In this document: positions 1 through 7,953 of the stretch, one piece after another
Numbering within the stretch: position 1 is the stretch's first letter
Layout: every line of letters starts with the position of its first letter
Assembly: GCA_023488565.1 (NCBI GenBank)
Contig: JAMDDZ010000017.1
Span: 1-18,154 of the forward strand
Direction: 5' to 3'
From: Bacillota bacterium
GTDB lineage: Bacteria > Bacillota > Sulfobacillia > Sulfobacillales > Sulfobacillaceae
Length of the DNA stretch: 18,154 bases
The notes under the pieces: model-generated
What the model saw: only the letters and a program-made list of their open reading frames with translations
Databases searched by the model: none
Told to the model about the DNA's origin: nothing
Position numbers and translations under genes: made by a program

Positions 1-443
1 TGGTACTGTTCTAGACGCGAAATAGCTTCCCGAGCACGTTCCGTGGAACGGGTACGGCCTTCAGGCTCTTGATCCCAAAACCAATGAAACCTTAAGTAAC
101 TCCACCAAAATTCCCCGGGCCAGCGTTGCTTGAGAAACAGCGTAGAATCGTTGGGTAGCCATACCGGAATTTCCCGAAACAAGGAGTCGACAATAATATT
201 GTCATGACGGGCGAAGAGTTTGGCAGTTTCCAGTGCACGCGGCAAATCTGAGGCAATGACGAGGTCCACTTTGGGGTAAGCCGCATACAAGCGCTGTAAA
301 CGATCTTGTTCGTGGACACTAAGAGCAGCTTCGTCATAAGCGGCTAGATATTGGTTAAATTCGTTGCGAGTCATAAAAAGGGGGTTACGGGGTAAGTCGG
401 GACGACCATGCCGCATAACCCAAAAAGTTTGTACCGTGGCCAT
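1..443 (-). CDS. Histidine phosphatase family protein (phosphoglycerate mutase-like), C-terminus cut by window edge
   Basis: The reading frame opens at the ATG at 443-441 and runs off the left edge, giving 147 residues without a stop. Near the N-terminus it has FWVMRHGRPD, the RHG catalytic signature of the histidine phosphatase superfamily (residues 11-13), whose histidine is phosphorylated during catalysis. Further on, VIASDLPRALETAKL is the usual second conserved block (S-x-L-x-R-A-x-x-T-A). The middle is rich in Trp and Phe (for example EFWWSYLRFHWFWDQ), which is unusual and may line a hydrophobic substrate pocket. The family covers phosphoglycerate mutases, alpha-ribazole phosphatases and broad phosphatases, so the substrate is unknown. 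It starts three bases after the stop of the DsrE-family gene, so the two are probably co-transcribed and translationally coupled. No strong Shine-Dalgarno is seen. The C-terminal catalytic histidine lies outside the window. Confidence 0.85.
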   Translation of the reverse strand, partial: MATVQTFWVMRHGRPDLPRNPLFMTRNEFNQYLAAYDEAALSVHEQDRLQRLYAAYPKVDLVIASDLPRALETAKLFARHDNIIVDSLFREIPVWLPNDSTLFLKQRWPGEFWWSYLRFHWFWDQEPEGRTRSTERAREAISRLEQY

Positions 444-446
444 GGT

Positions 447-797
447 TTAAAAGCTAACCATTTCGTAACCTTCCGTCAAGGCTTTGACCAAGTCTTCGCC
501 CACATAATGAAGGTCAATTTGTGGATCTACCCGACGTATCTCTTCGGCAATGCCCTTTTGTTCGGCGTGAAGTTGACAAGCAATGGTGACAATATCAAGT
601 TCCTGCGCCTTATCAACCAACTTAGCAAAGCGTGTCCGATTGGTTTCCGTAAGCACCTCGACCCCGTCAGCGAAGAAACACAGTTTCACCGCCTCCAATT
701 CCGGACTTTGTTTGGCTACGATAGACAACCCTAAACCTGCTTTCACTTTAGCGGGTTGGTCAGGTCCAGAAACAATCAATATGAGAAGTTTGGCCAA
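447..797 (-). CDS. DsrE/DsrF-like family protein (putative sulfur-trafficking protein)
   Basis: A protein of 116 residues starting MAKLLILIVSGPDQPAKV. It has the alternating beta/alpha pattern of DsrE-like folds: an N-terminal strand, LCFFADGVEVL, then VTIACQLHAEQKGI with a cysteine (residue 74) where the family carries its persulfide-bearing cysteine. A second cysteine is at residue 40. I chose the TTG start at 797 because AAGGAG lies 10 bases upstream and the length then matches the family. In-frame ATG codons at 824 and 881 lack well-placed ribosome binding sites, although an annotator could pick either. Known DsrE-family proteins carry sulfane sulfur in dissimilatory sulfur metabolism. 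The divergent neighbour operon encodes a molybdoenzyme of a clade that acts on sulfur compounds, so a role in sulfur transfer is plausible but inferred. Some family members have no known sulfur role. Confidence 0.75.
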   Translation of the reverse strand: MAKLLILIVSGPDQPAKVKAGLGLSIVAKQSPELEAVKLCFFADGVEVLTETNRTRFAKLVDKAQELDIVTIACQLHAEQKGIAEEIRRVDPQIDLHYVGEDLVKALTEGYEMVSF

Positions 798-1466
798 GCG
801 CACCACTCTCCTTGAGACCACCATGTCCTCGTACGGTTTAGGTTCGAGATTGTGTTGGGCATGTTCTACGCATTTCATCATAACACGAGGGGTTATGGGA
901 TGCGAGTAGACAGAATTGATGCGTTAACAGTAGGTTTTGTTTAATTCGTTTGAAAATTTCCTGAATGGGGTTTTGCATGTCGTTTGGCATCCATCAATGA
1001 ATCCAATGAAATTCTGCTCATTAAATCACTTTCCCTGGCTAATGTCCTGAGAGTGGCATGCCTAGAATTGGTTGTCGTAACCAGTCGGAAAGACAGCCAT
1101 TGGTTTTCAATCCCAAATCTAACCCCCGACTTCTTGGGCTAGCGTCGCACGTCGTGAAAATTAACTGCATTATCACCGGATGGTACTACCACAGCGAGGG
1201 TCCGCGTTCGGATATCGGAGAAAAGACGGAAAAATCGTCTGCTGTGTCGTCTATTCGCCAATACTTTAAGTAACAGCAAATCCCGAATTGACCCATACGG
1301 GGTCCCAATCGGCCCTCGCAAGGGGCCGAATGGCCCACACAGTTGAACCTACTTTGGACCCTCGGGGCCCCTTCAGGCCGGGAGTTTGGTCTTCAGTATG
1401 GACCGATAGGTCATAGGGGCGACGGGTCGATGGATCCTAGAATCGGTGAACATTTATCGTTATCCT

Positions 1467-1494
1467 TTGCGTGTTTGTTATTCCTATTTACTAA
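1467..1494 (+). promoter_or_regulatory. Weak sigma-A-like promoter candidate for the molybdoenzyme operon
   Basis: TTGCGT (1467-1472) and TACTAA (1489-1494) are separated by 16 bases inside the only AT-rich island shortly before the operon. Both hexamers are imperfect, so this is a positional guess. It is supported mainly by the hairpin-rich leader that begins directly downstream. Confidence 0.25.
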
Positions 1495-1505
1495 ATTCGG
1501 CAGAA

Positions 1506-1659
1506 CCGGGCTACCCGGCGCGAAGGGGAACCCACTCCATGAGGGTGGGTTTGATAGACGTGACGCTGGGGCTAGCGTGTCGACGAGTCCAGGGGAACTC
1601 GGATGGGTGCTCAGCGAAACGCCGATCTCTTCATACATTCGCAGGGACAGTGTGCCTGC
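1506..1659 (+). promoter_or_regulatory. Candidate structured 5' leader (possible riboswitch or regulatory RNA)
   Basis: Five local hairpins lie in a row before the operon: CCGGG/CCCGG (1506-1518), AACCCAC/GTGGGTT (1529-1551), ACGCT/AGCGT (1563-1578), CGAGT/ACTCG (1584-1601) and GCAGG/CCTGC (1641-1659, with a further CA/TG pairing). The last one ends 21 bases before the proposed GTG start, close to the GAGGG ribosome binding site at 1671-1675. Such a series is more than I would expect by chance in ordinary leader DNA and suggests folded RNA. I could not match it to the thiamine, cobalamin, glycine, SAM, c-di-GMP or fluoride riboswitches by eye. A molybdenum- or tungsten-cofactor RNA would make biological sense, but I cannot confirm that motif from memory. 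Confidence 0.35.
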
Positions 1660-1680
1660 CGAAGGGAAAAGAGGGATGGA

Positions 1681-2751
1681 GTGGGAGCAACGCAAAACGG
1701 GACTTCGCCCGTCTTCGGTCGCCGCACTGCGGTGCAAAAACTCGGAGGGATTAGTCTGGGAGCGGCCCTGTTGTTGCTCGCGGCACGCGGTAAGCGCGTC
1801 TACGCAGTAGCAGCCACGGTGCGACACCAATGGAGCGGGGAGAAGGCCCAACGGGACTATTATCGGACCAAACCACGCTGGGCTAGTTGGATGGTACCCC
1901 AATTAAATGTGCGAGACGGCTGGTCGGAACCGACGGCCTGGATGGCTACGATTGAGAATTTGCATCGCCTGCCGTATATTCATGACAATTTTAACCGATT
2001 GTTACCCGTAACCAAATTAGCGCACCACTGGGTTATGGTGATTGATTTGCGCAAGTGCATCGGCTGTCAGGCCTGCGTGGTGGCATGCAAAAGCGAAAAC
2101 AACGTGCCCGTGGGCGTTTATCGCACCTGGGTTCAGGTCGTCGAAACAGGGGCGATGGTTCCGGATCCTGCGGGCTCGGTGGTGACGGATCAGGGGAGGT
2201 TCGAGCCGAACGTCAAGCGTTTTAGCCTGCCTCGGCTCTGTAATCACTGTGACAGTCCACCGTGTGTAGAAGTCTGCCCCGTCAAGGCGACGTTTAAGCG
2301 AGAGGATGGGCTGGTACTGATCGACTATCCCAAATGTCTCGGTTGTGGCTATTGCATCAATGCTTGTCCGTATGATGCTCGATTTTTCAACCCGATCCAG
2401 CAAACGGCAGACAAGTGCACTTTTTGTGTCCAACGTTTGGATCGGGGCTTGTTGCCTGCGTGTGTCACGTCATGCGTGGGGCGAGCCCGTATTTTTGGCG
2501 ACCTCAACGACCCCCATAGCGCAGTGGCTCAGTTGATCGCCCAGTATCCCACCGCTCATTTAAAAAGCACAATGGGCACCAAACCGCAAGTCTATTACAT
2601 CGGTCTAGACGGAGCTCTGTCGGAAGATGGGGCCGACACGTTCAACACGATTTATCCCTATGCCGTGGGCACTAATACCGAGGAATACGACGATTTGACC
2701 GGTAAAGTACTGCTGGAGACACCCAGTGGTGGGGAAAGGGGGACACCGTAA
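1681..2751 (+). CDS. Tat-exported 4x[4Fe-4S] ferredoxin subunit of a molybdopterin oxidoreductase (TtrB/HybA-like)
   Basis: The electron-transfer subunit, 356 residues. Sixteen cysteines form four cluster motifs: C126/129/132/136, C187/190/195/199, C219/222/225/229 and C246/249/261/265, the arrangement of DmsB/TtrB/HybA-type proteins. I chose the GTG at 1681 because GAGGG sits 5 bases upstream and the protein then begins with a short basic region, FGRRTAVQKL (twin arginines at 14-15) and a hydrophobic stretch ending near VYA at 40-42, a plausible Tat signal. An ATG at 1603 is in frame but would bury this signal behind 26 extra residues overlapping the leader hairpins. The gene is followed with a one-base overlap (TAATG) by the membrane subunit gene. 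It should wire the membrane quinol site to the catalytic subunit on the outer face of the membrane. Start choice is moderately sure, function very sure. Confidence 0.93.
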   Translation: MGATQNGTSPVFGRRTAVQKLGGISLGAALLLLAARGKRVYAVAATVRHQWSGEKAQRDYYRTKPRWASWMVPQLNVRDGWSEPTAWMATIENLHRLPYIHDNFNRLLPVTKLAHHWVMVIDLRKCIGCQACVVACKSENNVPVGVYRTWVQVVETGAMVPDPAGSVVTDQGRFEPNVKRFSLPRLCNHCDSPPCVEVCPVKATFKREDGLVLIDYPKCLGCGYCINACPYDARFFNPIQQTADKCTFCVQRLDRGLLPACVTSCVGRARIFGDLNDPHSAVAQLIAQYPTAHLKSTMGTKPQVYYIGLDGALSEDGADTFNTIYPYAVGTNTEEYDDLTGKVLLETPSGGERGTP

Positions 2752-3962
2752 TGCCGGAGGGTTCACTGATTCATTCCGGCCTGGAAAACGTGTATTGGGG
2801 TCTCATGATTGTGACGTATCCGTATATTTCCGGATTAGTCGCCGGATCTTTTGTGGTGTCCTCGTTAAGTCATGTGTTTCATCAAAAGATATTCGACAAA
2901 TTGGCGCCCTTGGCGGTACTGGTGAGCTTCGCACTGTTGTTGGCTGCCCCGCTGACCGTGTTGGGCGATGCTCGGCAACCCACCAATTTTTGGGAACTAC
3001 TAAGCCGGGGACATTGGCCCTATTCACCGATTGCGTTTTTCATCTTAATCTGGATGGGGTATATCGTGCTGATGTTATTTGAACTCTATTTTGCCTTCCG
3101 CGCAGAAAATGCGCGACGGGCTGCCGCAGGCGATCCCCGGCAGCGCTTACACCATATCCTGGCGCTAGGGAGTCGTGATACCAGTGAAGCGGCAGCGGCG
3201 CGGGATAAGCGCATCCTTCTGATTTTATCTAGTCTCGGCATTCTGATGGCCTTTTTGTTCCACGGTTATATCGGATTTATCTTCGGATCGACGAAGGCGC
3301 GACCTCTGTGGGCGACTCCGCTAATGCCGGTCATGTTTATCGTGTCGGCGATGGTGTCCGGAATTGCCTTGATGTGGGTGGTCTATGTGCTCACCATGCG
3401 CTATTATGGCCGGCCTGTTGAGCGGCCTATCGCGGATGGTTTGTTGCGGTACCTAATCCTCTTCGTTTTGCTGGATCTTTACATGGACGCCGTGGATTTC
3501 TTGACGAGCGCCATTCCCGCCTATACCCAAGGGCCGACCGCCCAAGGATTCCAGCGCATATTGCTCCATGGGCCTGATGCTGGAGTATATCTGGGATTGC
3601 AGATTGGGGTGGGACTTTTCGTTCCTTTGGTGGTCTGGGTGATCCCGCGATTGCGACAATCGTGGATCGGGGGTGCCGTGATGAGTGTGGCCGTCCTTAT
3701 TGGGGTGTTTGCCATGCGGTGGGACGTAGTCATTGCCGGGCAAGTGCAGTCGAAAATCTCGCAAAATATCTTGGTAGCGCACATCCCGTGGTTCGGATTT
3801 GATTCGGTGCAGACGGTAATGGGTGTGTTCGGTGTGGCCTGGGTGGTCTTTTTGGTATTGGCCTGGCTGTTTCCGTGGAAACCGTGGGAGACGCTCACCG
3901 AGGATGGATCCCCGGAGCGCACCCAACAGGGGTTGTCCCCACAAGGAGGCGAAAGCGCATGA
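2751..3962 (+). CDS. NrfD/PsrC-family membrane subunit (quinol-interacting)
   Basis: A polytopic membrane protein of 403 residues with about eight to ten hydrophobic segments, starting MPEGSLIHSGLENVYWGLMI. It contains the NrfD-type first helix (VYWGLMIVTYPYISGLVAGSF) and a hydrophilic loop around residues 105-150 rich in Arg and Ala. NrfD/PsrC proteins exchange electrons between the menaquinone pool and the ferredoxin subunit of the same complex. The ATG at 2751 overlaps the previous stop by one base, with AAAGGGGG 8 bases upstream. The stop codon overlaps the start of the catalytic-subunit gene (ATGA). This double overlap implies coupled translation and fixed stoichiometry. Whether electrons flow from quinol to substrate or the reverse cannot be read from the sequence. 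Confidence 0.92.
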   Translation: MPEGSLIHSGLENVYWGLMIVTYPYISGLVAGSFVVSSLSHVFHQKIFDKLAPLAVLVSFALLLAAPLTVLGDARQPTNFWELLSRGHWPYSPIAFFILIWMGYIVLMLFELYFAFRAENARRAAAGDPRQRLHHILALGSRDTSEAAAARDKRILLILSSLGILMAFLFHGYIGFIFGSTKARPLWATPLMPVMFIVSAMVSGIALMWVVYVLTMRYYGRPVERPIADGLLRYLILFVLLDLYMDAVDFLTSAIPAYTQGPTAQGFQRILLHGPDAGVYLGLQIGVGLFVPLVVWVIPRLRQSWIGGAVMSVAVLIGVFAMRWDVVIAGQVQSKISQNILVAHIPWFGFDSVQTVMGVFGVAWVVFLVLAWLFPWKPWETLTEDGSPERTQQGLSPQGGESA

Positions 3963-6900
3963 AGGAAGATCAAAAAAAGGGGACACTCCCTCCCGTAACC
4001 CGGAGGGGATTCTTAAAGGGGGCGACTTTGCTAGGCGGCGGGGCGGTGATTAGCGGATGGGGTCTGTCACCGTGGATCGGCGATGTGTTTCACCGGCGCG
4101 GCACGTTCGTTTATCCTGACCGTCCGCCGACTTGGCCGGGTGTCGAAACGGTGTATAGCGTATGTAAGCAGTGCGGTAGCGATTGTGGACTGGAGGCCCA
4201 CGTCTTTGGAGGTGTTCTCCAGAAACTCGACGGCAATCCCTATCATCCGGCCTCTACTGAGCCACATGCCCTATATGCCACGGATGTTTCCACCGCTGCG
4301 GTCTGGCCGAATCCCCATTCGCTCTGTCCGCGCGGTCAAGCGGGGAGGCAGACGGTCTATGACCCTTATCGGGTAACCGCGCCGTTAAAGCGTGTTGGGC
4401 CACGAGGCTCAGGGCAGTGGGAAGTAATTCCTTGGACCCAACTCATTCGTGAGGTTGTTGAAGGGGGGACATTATTTCGCAAGGTCAAAGGTGACAATGC
4501 CCGACGTGTGAAGGGCTTTGCTGACCTTTATGACGGGGGCCGGAATCAATCTCTGCCTATTGACCCTCGCCATCCAGACATGGGGCCTAAGACCAACGGA
4601 CTGGTAATTTATGTAGGGGAGGCCGAAGCCGGGCAAAGTCAGTTTATTGGTCGGTTCGCCAATACCTTCGGGACCGTTAATGTTCAAGGCAATGGGCAAA
4701 TTTGCAACAACAATGTGGGTATTTCTTACAACCTCTCCACATCCGGCCAAGCCGGAGAATTTCGTCCCGACGTTCTGAATGCCGAGTACGTGATTTGGTT
4801 CGGACTTAATGCACTGGAAGCGAACTTCCCGATGCAGGCGTTAGGCCGTAAGGTCGTTGAAGCGGTGAGTTCAGGACGTCTCAAATATCATATGGTGGAT
4901 GTACGCGCCGGCAATGCCTTGATTCATGCTGACAGTCAGACTTGGGTGCGTCCTGGTGGAGACGGTGCACTGGCTATGGGGATGATTCGGTGGATTTTGG
5001 ACCATCAACGATATAACGAGCCATATCTTACTATTCCCAATGCCCAAGCGGCCACGGCCCAGGGAGAACCGAACTATACTAATGCGACATGGCTGGTGGT
5101 AAGCGATGCCACCCATCCCAACAACCGGGCGTTCCTGACAGCGGCCGAAGCCGGGCTTGTCGCCTCGTCAGATTCTCGTGCGTCTAATCCGGTGGTGTGG
5201 GACGCGACTAACGGGAAACCGGCCATCGCTACTCAAGTCTCTCGGGCCAAGCTCTGGTCCGCGCAACCGATGGATGTGACGCCGGTGGCGGTGGCCGGGG
5301 TATCCTGTCAAACCTCGTTCCAGATCCTTGCCCAGGAGGCGATGCGTTATACCCTTTCACAGTACGCCGTCATGGCGGGCACCGACGAACAGGCAATTGC
5401 ACGACTGGCACAGGAAGTCACTAGCCATGGGCGGCGAGCGGTGGTGGACTTTTTCCGGGGAGCCGTGATGCACACCAATGGGGTTTATGCGGGTAGAGCG
5501 TTGATGACATTAAACATGCTTATTGGCAATGTGGACTGGATGGGAGGATATATCGTGGGTGGTGGAGGTGCCGATATTTTGGGTACTGAAACGGGGCAAC
5601 CCTACCAGCTTAAGAAATGGCCGCGGATGACTAGCCAGGTTCCCGCCGGGGTGACGATTTCACGTAACGGCACAGCTTATGAAACCACATCTTACTATCA
5701 GGAACACCTGTCAAAAGGCACGTCGCCCTATCCGGCCCAACGTCCGTGGTTTCCTTTTAGCGGAGGATTATGGGAAGAAATGTTTGCCGGTATCTACGAG
5801 GGGTATCCCTACCCCTGCGAAATTCTGGTCCAGCATATTGCGAATCCGGCGTGGAGTGCACCGGGGATCGGGGGAGCCGACGATGAGGATCTTCCGTGGC
5901 CACGGTTGATCAAGGATATCGCCAAGGTTCCGCTGTTCATCGCCATCGACACCCAGATTTCGGAGAGCTCACGCTATGCGGATTATATTGTGCCCGACAC
6001 AACGTACCTGGAAGGATGGGGATTCCCAAGTCCCCGCCCGGTGATTCCGACCAAAGCTACCGGTGTGCGGTATCCTGTCATCGAGCCTTTGACACAAAAG
6101 ACACCCGCGGGTGAGCCGATGAGTATGGAGCAGTTCTTCATCGATGTGGCCAAAGCGTTATCCCTGCCGGGATTTGGCGCAAGAGCGTTCTTGGAAGGCG
6201 GATCGCTCGATACGCGTGAGGATTACTACTTAAAAATGGTAGCCAATGTAGCATGGGATCGGTCTTTTCTTGCCCGATCCGACAATCAGTTGGTCACGCT
6301 CGGCCCTGTTCCGGATGCGGAAGGCAAGGAGATTTCGACTATCGGATCGTTGAGATCTCGTTATCAAGATGCGCTGACCGACGTAGACTGGGCCAAGGTG
6401 ACATACGTTTTGGCCCGAGGGGGACGGTTTGAAGATTACAATGTAGCTTATTTGCCCAACGCGGAAACCACCACCCGACTGCGGGAGTTGATGGGGCACC
6501 AGGTGTTGCGGACAGGGGTGGAACGTTGGGCCAAGGCTCCGCATCAGGTGAGCCCTGATGATCTCTTGGCTACATATGCGGACACGGTGCCAATTTGGAA
6601 CGGCGGCATTCCGTCAAAGAACCCGTCGTGGGTAACCCACGTGTTGGGTACCGCGGCGGCGCTGCAAATCTATAATCCAGATCAGGCGCTAGCCGTCAAT
6701 GCGTTGACGGGTACGCATTTTTTGGGAACCGGCAGCTACCAGCCTCCCCAAAACATGTTGGGTCAACTCCTTTCGGACCTCGACCCGACGGCGGAGTTTT
6801 CGTTTGTGCTGAGCACTCGCAAGGAAACGGTGCATAGCAAAGGATGGACCATAGCCGATCCGTGGCTTTTGGAGATGCTGCCAGAGGCATTCATCGACAT

Positions 6901-7255
6901 CAACCCGTTGGACGCTGATCGTCTAAATCTCCGGGACGGGGATGTGGTGCGGGTGTCCTCGCGAACCTATCCCCGAGGATTGACAGGCCGTCTGCGATTG
7001 TTATCCGGAGTTCGGCCTGGGGTTGTCTCGTTTCCTCATAGTTACGGACATTGGTACTACGGATCCGGCAAATGGACGATTGATGGGCAACGTTATCAGG
7101 GTGATGCGAGCCGCAACGCTCCGGTGCGACTGAACGCGGTGATGCGGCTCGACCCCAGTCTGGCGGCCTCGGATGGGTGGACCATTGGGCTGGAAGATCC
7201 CATTGGAGGCGGATGCGCCTATTTTGAGACACCAATACGAATTCAAAAAGTCTAA
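3959..7255 (+). CDS. Tat-exported molybdopterin oxidoreductase catalytic subunit (TtrA/SrdA/SreA-like)
   Basis: 1098 residues. The ATG at 3959 has AAGGAGG 9 bases upstream and overlaps the preceding stop by four bases. The longer in-frame start at 3875 lies inside the NrfD gene and is rejected. The N-terminus has VTRRGFLKG (twin arginines 15-16) and a hydrophobic segment, a classic Tat signal. The [4Fe-4S] site is C69-x2-C72-x3-C76-x46-C123. That long last gap, together with GNGQICNNN (C249, likely the molybdenum ligand), resembles tetrathionate, selenate and archaeal sulfur reductases rather than nitrate reductase or formate dehydrogenase. The C-terminus has the usual dinucleotide-binding fold (NPLDADRLNLRDGDVVRVSS). 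Operon order B-C-A matches ttrBCA and srdBCA. The substrate could be tetrathionate, polysulfide, selenate or arsenate. I see no frameshift or missing core motif. Confidence 0.93.
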   Translation: MKEDQKKGTLPPVTRRGFLKGATLLGGGAVISGWGLSPWIGDVFHRRGTFVYPDRPPTWPGVETVYSVCKQCGSDCGLEAHVFGGVLQKLDGNPYHPASTEPHALYATDVSTAAVWPNPHSLCPRGQAGRQTVYDPYRVTAPLKRVGPRGSGQWEVIPWTQLIREVVEGGTLFRKVKGDNARRVKGFADLYDGGRNQSLPIDPRHPDMGPKTNGLVIYVGEAEAGQSQFIGRFANTFGTVNVQGNGQICNNNVGISYNLSTSGQAGEFRPDVLNAEYVIWFGLNALEANFPMQALGRKVVEAVSSGRLKYHMVDVRAGNALIHADSQTWVRPGGDGALAMGMIRWILDHQRYNEPYLTIPNAQAATAQGEPNYTNATWLVVSDATHPNNRAFLTAAEAGLVASSDSRASNPVVWDATNGKPAIATQVSRAKLWSAQPMDVTPVAVAGVSCQTSFQILAQEAMRYTLSQYAVMAGTDEQAIARLAQEVTSHGRRAVVDFFRGAVMHTNGVYAGRALMTLNMLIGNVDWMGGYIVGGGGADILGTETGQPYQLKKWPRMTSQVPAGVTISRNGTAYETTSYYQEHLSKGTSPYPAQRPWFPFSGGLWEEMFAGIYEGYPYPCEILVQHIANPAWSAPGIGGADDEDLPWPRLIKDIAKVPLFIAIDTQISESSRYADYIVPDTTYLEGWGFPSPRPVIPTKATGVRYPVIEPLTQKTPAGEPMSMEQFFIDVAKALSLPGFGARAFLEGGSLDTREDYYLKMVANVAWDRSFLARSDNQLVTLGPVPDAEGKEISTIGSLRSRYQDALTDVDWAKVTYVLARGGRFEDYNVAYLPNAETTTRLRELMGHQVLRTGVERWAKAPHQVSPDDLLATYADTVPIWNGGIPSKNPSWVTHVLGTAAALQIYNPDQALAVNALTGTHFLGTGSYQPPQNMLGQLLSDLDPTAEFSFVLSTRKETVHSKGWTIADPWLLEMLPEAFIDINPLDADRLNLRDGDVVRVSSRTYPRGLTGRLRLLSGVRPGVVSFPHSYGHWYYGSGKWTIDGQRYQGDASRNAPVRLNAVMRLDPSLAASDGWTIGLEDPIGGGCAYFETPIRIQKV

Positions 7256-7285
7256 GGCGTACCAATGGGAGTAGGGGGAAAATCG

Positions 7286-7888
7286 ATGATAACCAAGACA
7301 ACGGATTGGACAACGGAGGAGATGGCGGCAGGATGCGATTTTTTGGCCATAGCGTTTCTCTACGGGCCAATTCGTCTAGACCCTGCCGTGCAGGCAGCCT
7401 GGAGAGATCGCCTTGCTGCCGGGGACTCCCATGTGTGGGAGTCGTGGAATGCAGTTGCCGGAGCACTGATCGACGAAGGCGGTGAACAAGCAGCGATGGA
7501 CGATTTCCGTCAGTGTTTGCAGGTCCCGATCCCAGGCCGCTATGTGCCGCCTTATGCCTCAATGTACGTGGACGCACCTGCCACATTGTGGGGCCCGTCC
7601 ACACAGCGAGTGCGCCAGTGGTACGAGCAAGGGGGGCTGGAATGGCGCCGATTCCAACACATTGTGGCCCCGGATCACGTAGGTATCGAATGGGCGTTTT
7701 TGGCGGAACTAAGTGCGCATCACACTGCGGAGACCAATGCACTTCGCAAGAGGTTCGTCACCGAGCATATCTTGCGCTGGCTTCCAGCTTTTGTAACCCG
7801 CCTCGAGGGGGTGGCCCGTGGCCTCTATTACCCAACCCTGGCGCGTTGGGGGATCGCGTGGTCCGAGGCGATAGCGTCAGCACAGTAA
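7286..7888 (+). CDS. TorD/DmsD-family molybdoenzyme maturation chaperone
   Basis: A soluble, helix-rich protein of 200 residues. It has two features of the TorD family: PPYASMYVD (88-96) and APDHVGIEWAFLAEL (128-142). TorD-type chaperones bind the Tat signal of the partner molybdoenzyme and hold it in the cytoplasm until cofactor insertion, so the client here should be the catalytic subunit encoded 30 bases upstream. I chose the ATG at 7286 because GGGGG lies 7 bases upstream. The in-frame ATG at 7265 would add seven residues (MGVGGKS) but has no convincing ribosome binding site. No membrane segment or signal peptide is present. Confidence 0.88.
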   Translation: MITKTTDWTTEEMAAGCDFLAIAFLYGPIRLDPAVQAAWRDRLAAGDSHVWESWNAVAGALIDEGGEQAAMDDFRQCLQVPIPGRYVPPYASMYVDAPATLWGPSTQRVRQWYEQGGLEWRRFQHIVAPDHVGIEWAFLAELSAHHTAETNALRKRFVTEHILRWLPAFVTRLEGVARGLYYPTLARWGIAWSEAIASAQ

Positions 7889-7906
7889 GAAATGACAATA
7901 ACGCTA

Positions 7907-7935
7907 GTCCCCAGGCTGCTGGCTGGTCTGGGGAC
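7907..7935 (+). promoter_or_regulatory. Intercistronic stem-loop upstream of tatA
   Basis: GTCCCCAG (7907-7914) pairs perfectly with CTGGGGAC (7928-7935) around a 13-base loop, between the chaperone stop and the tatA ribosome binding site. No run of T follows, so it is not a standard intrinsic terminator. The AGGAGGG of tatA begins only about three bases after the stem. It could slow mRNA decay or tune tatA translation relative to the enzyme genes. Confidence 0.55.
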
Positions 7936-7953
7936 AGTAGGAGGGTCAGAACG

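Larger units (their letters stand above)
798..1680. other. Long divergent intergenic region, no convincing gene
   Basis: About 880 bases separate the minus-strand dsrE-like gene from the plus-strand molybdoenzyme operon. Open frames on both strands in 1058-1900 have no recognisable motifs, lack good ribosome binding sites and overlap one another, so I treat them as chance. A GC-rich hairpin (TCGGCCC, 7-base loop, GGGCCGA) lies at 1309-1329 and a short GACC-GATA-GGTC hairpin at 1401-1412. The stretch 1450-1500 is AT-rich, and 1500-1660 is GC-rich and hairpin-dense. The region probably holds promoters for both directions and a long leader for the plus-strand operon. Confidence 0.6.

Noticed and set aside
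1584..1625. Hammerhead-like ribozyme suggested by GCGAAACGC
   Set aside because: No CTGATGA core element or correctly placed third stem could be found.
1506..1680. Glycine, thiamine or cobalamin riboswitch suggested by pieces such as CCGAAGGG and GCAGGGA
   Set aside because: Only short fragments match; the required core elements and their order are missing.
1343..1902. Overlapping open frames on both strands before the ferredoxin gene
   Set aside because: They have no family motifs, no good ribosome binding sites and overlap the true gene's N-terminus or each other; hairpin-rich non-coding leader explains the region better.
6900..7742. A 280-codon open frame on the minus strand across the end of the catalytic subunit and the chaperone gene
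   Set aside because: It is antisense to two well-supported genes, has low-complexity Pro/Arg/Ser composition and no motifs; typical of a GC-rich shadow frame.
7513..7953. Long N-terminal extension of the TatA frame
   Set aside because: It would overlap the chaperone gene out of frame, and TatA proteins start directly before the membrane helix; the ATG at 7954 has an excellent ribosome binding site.
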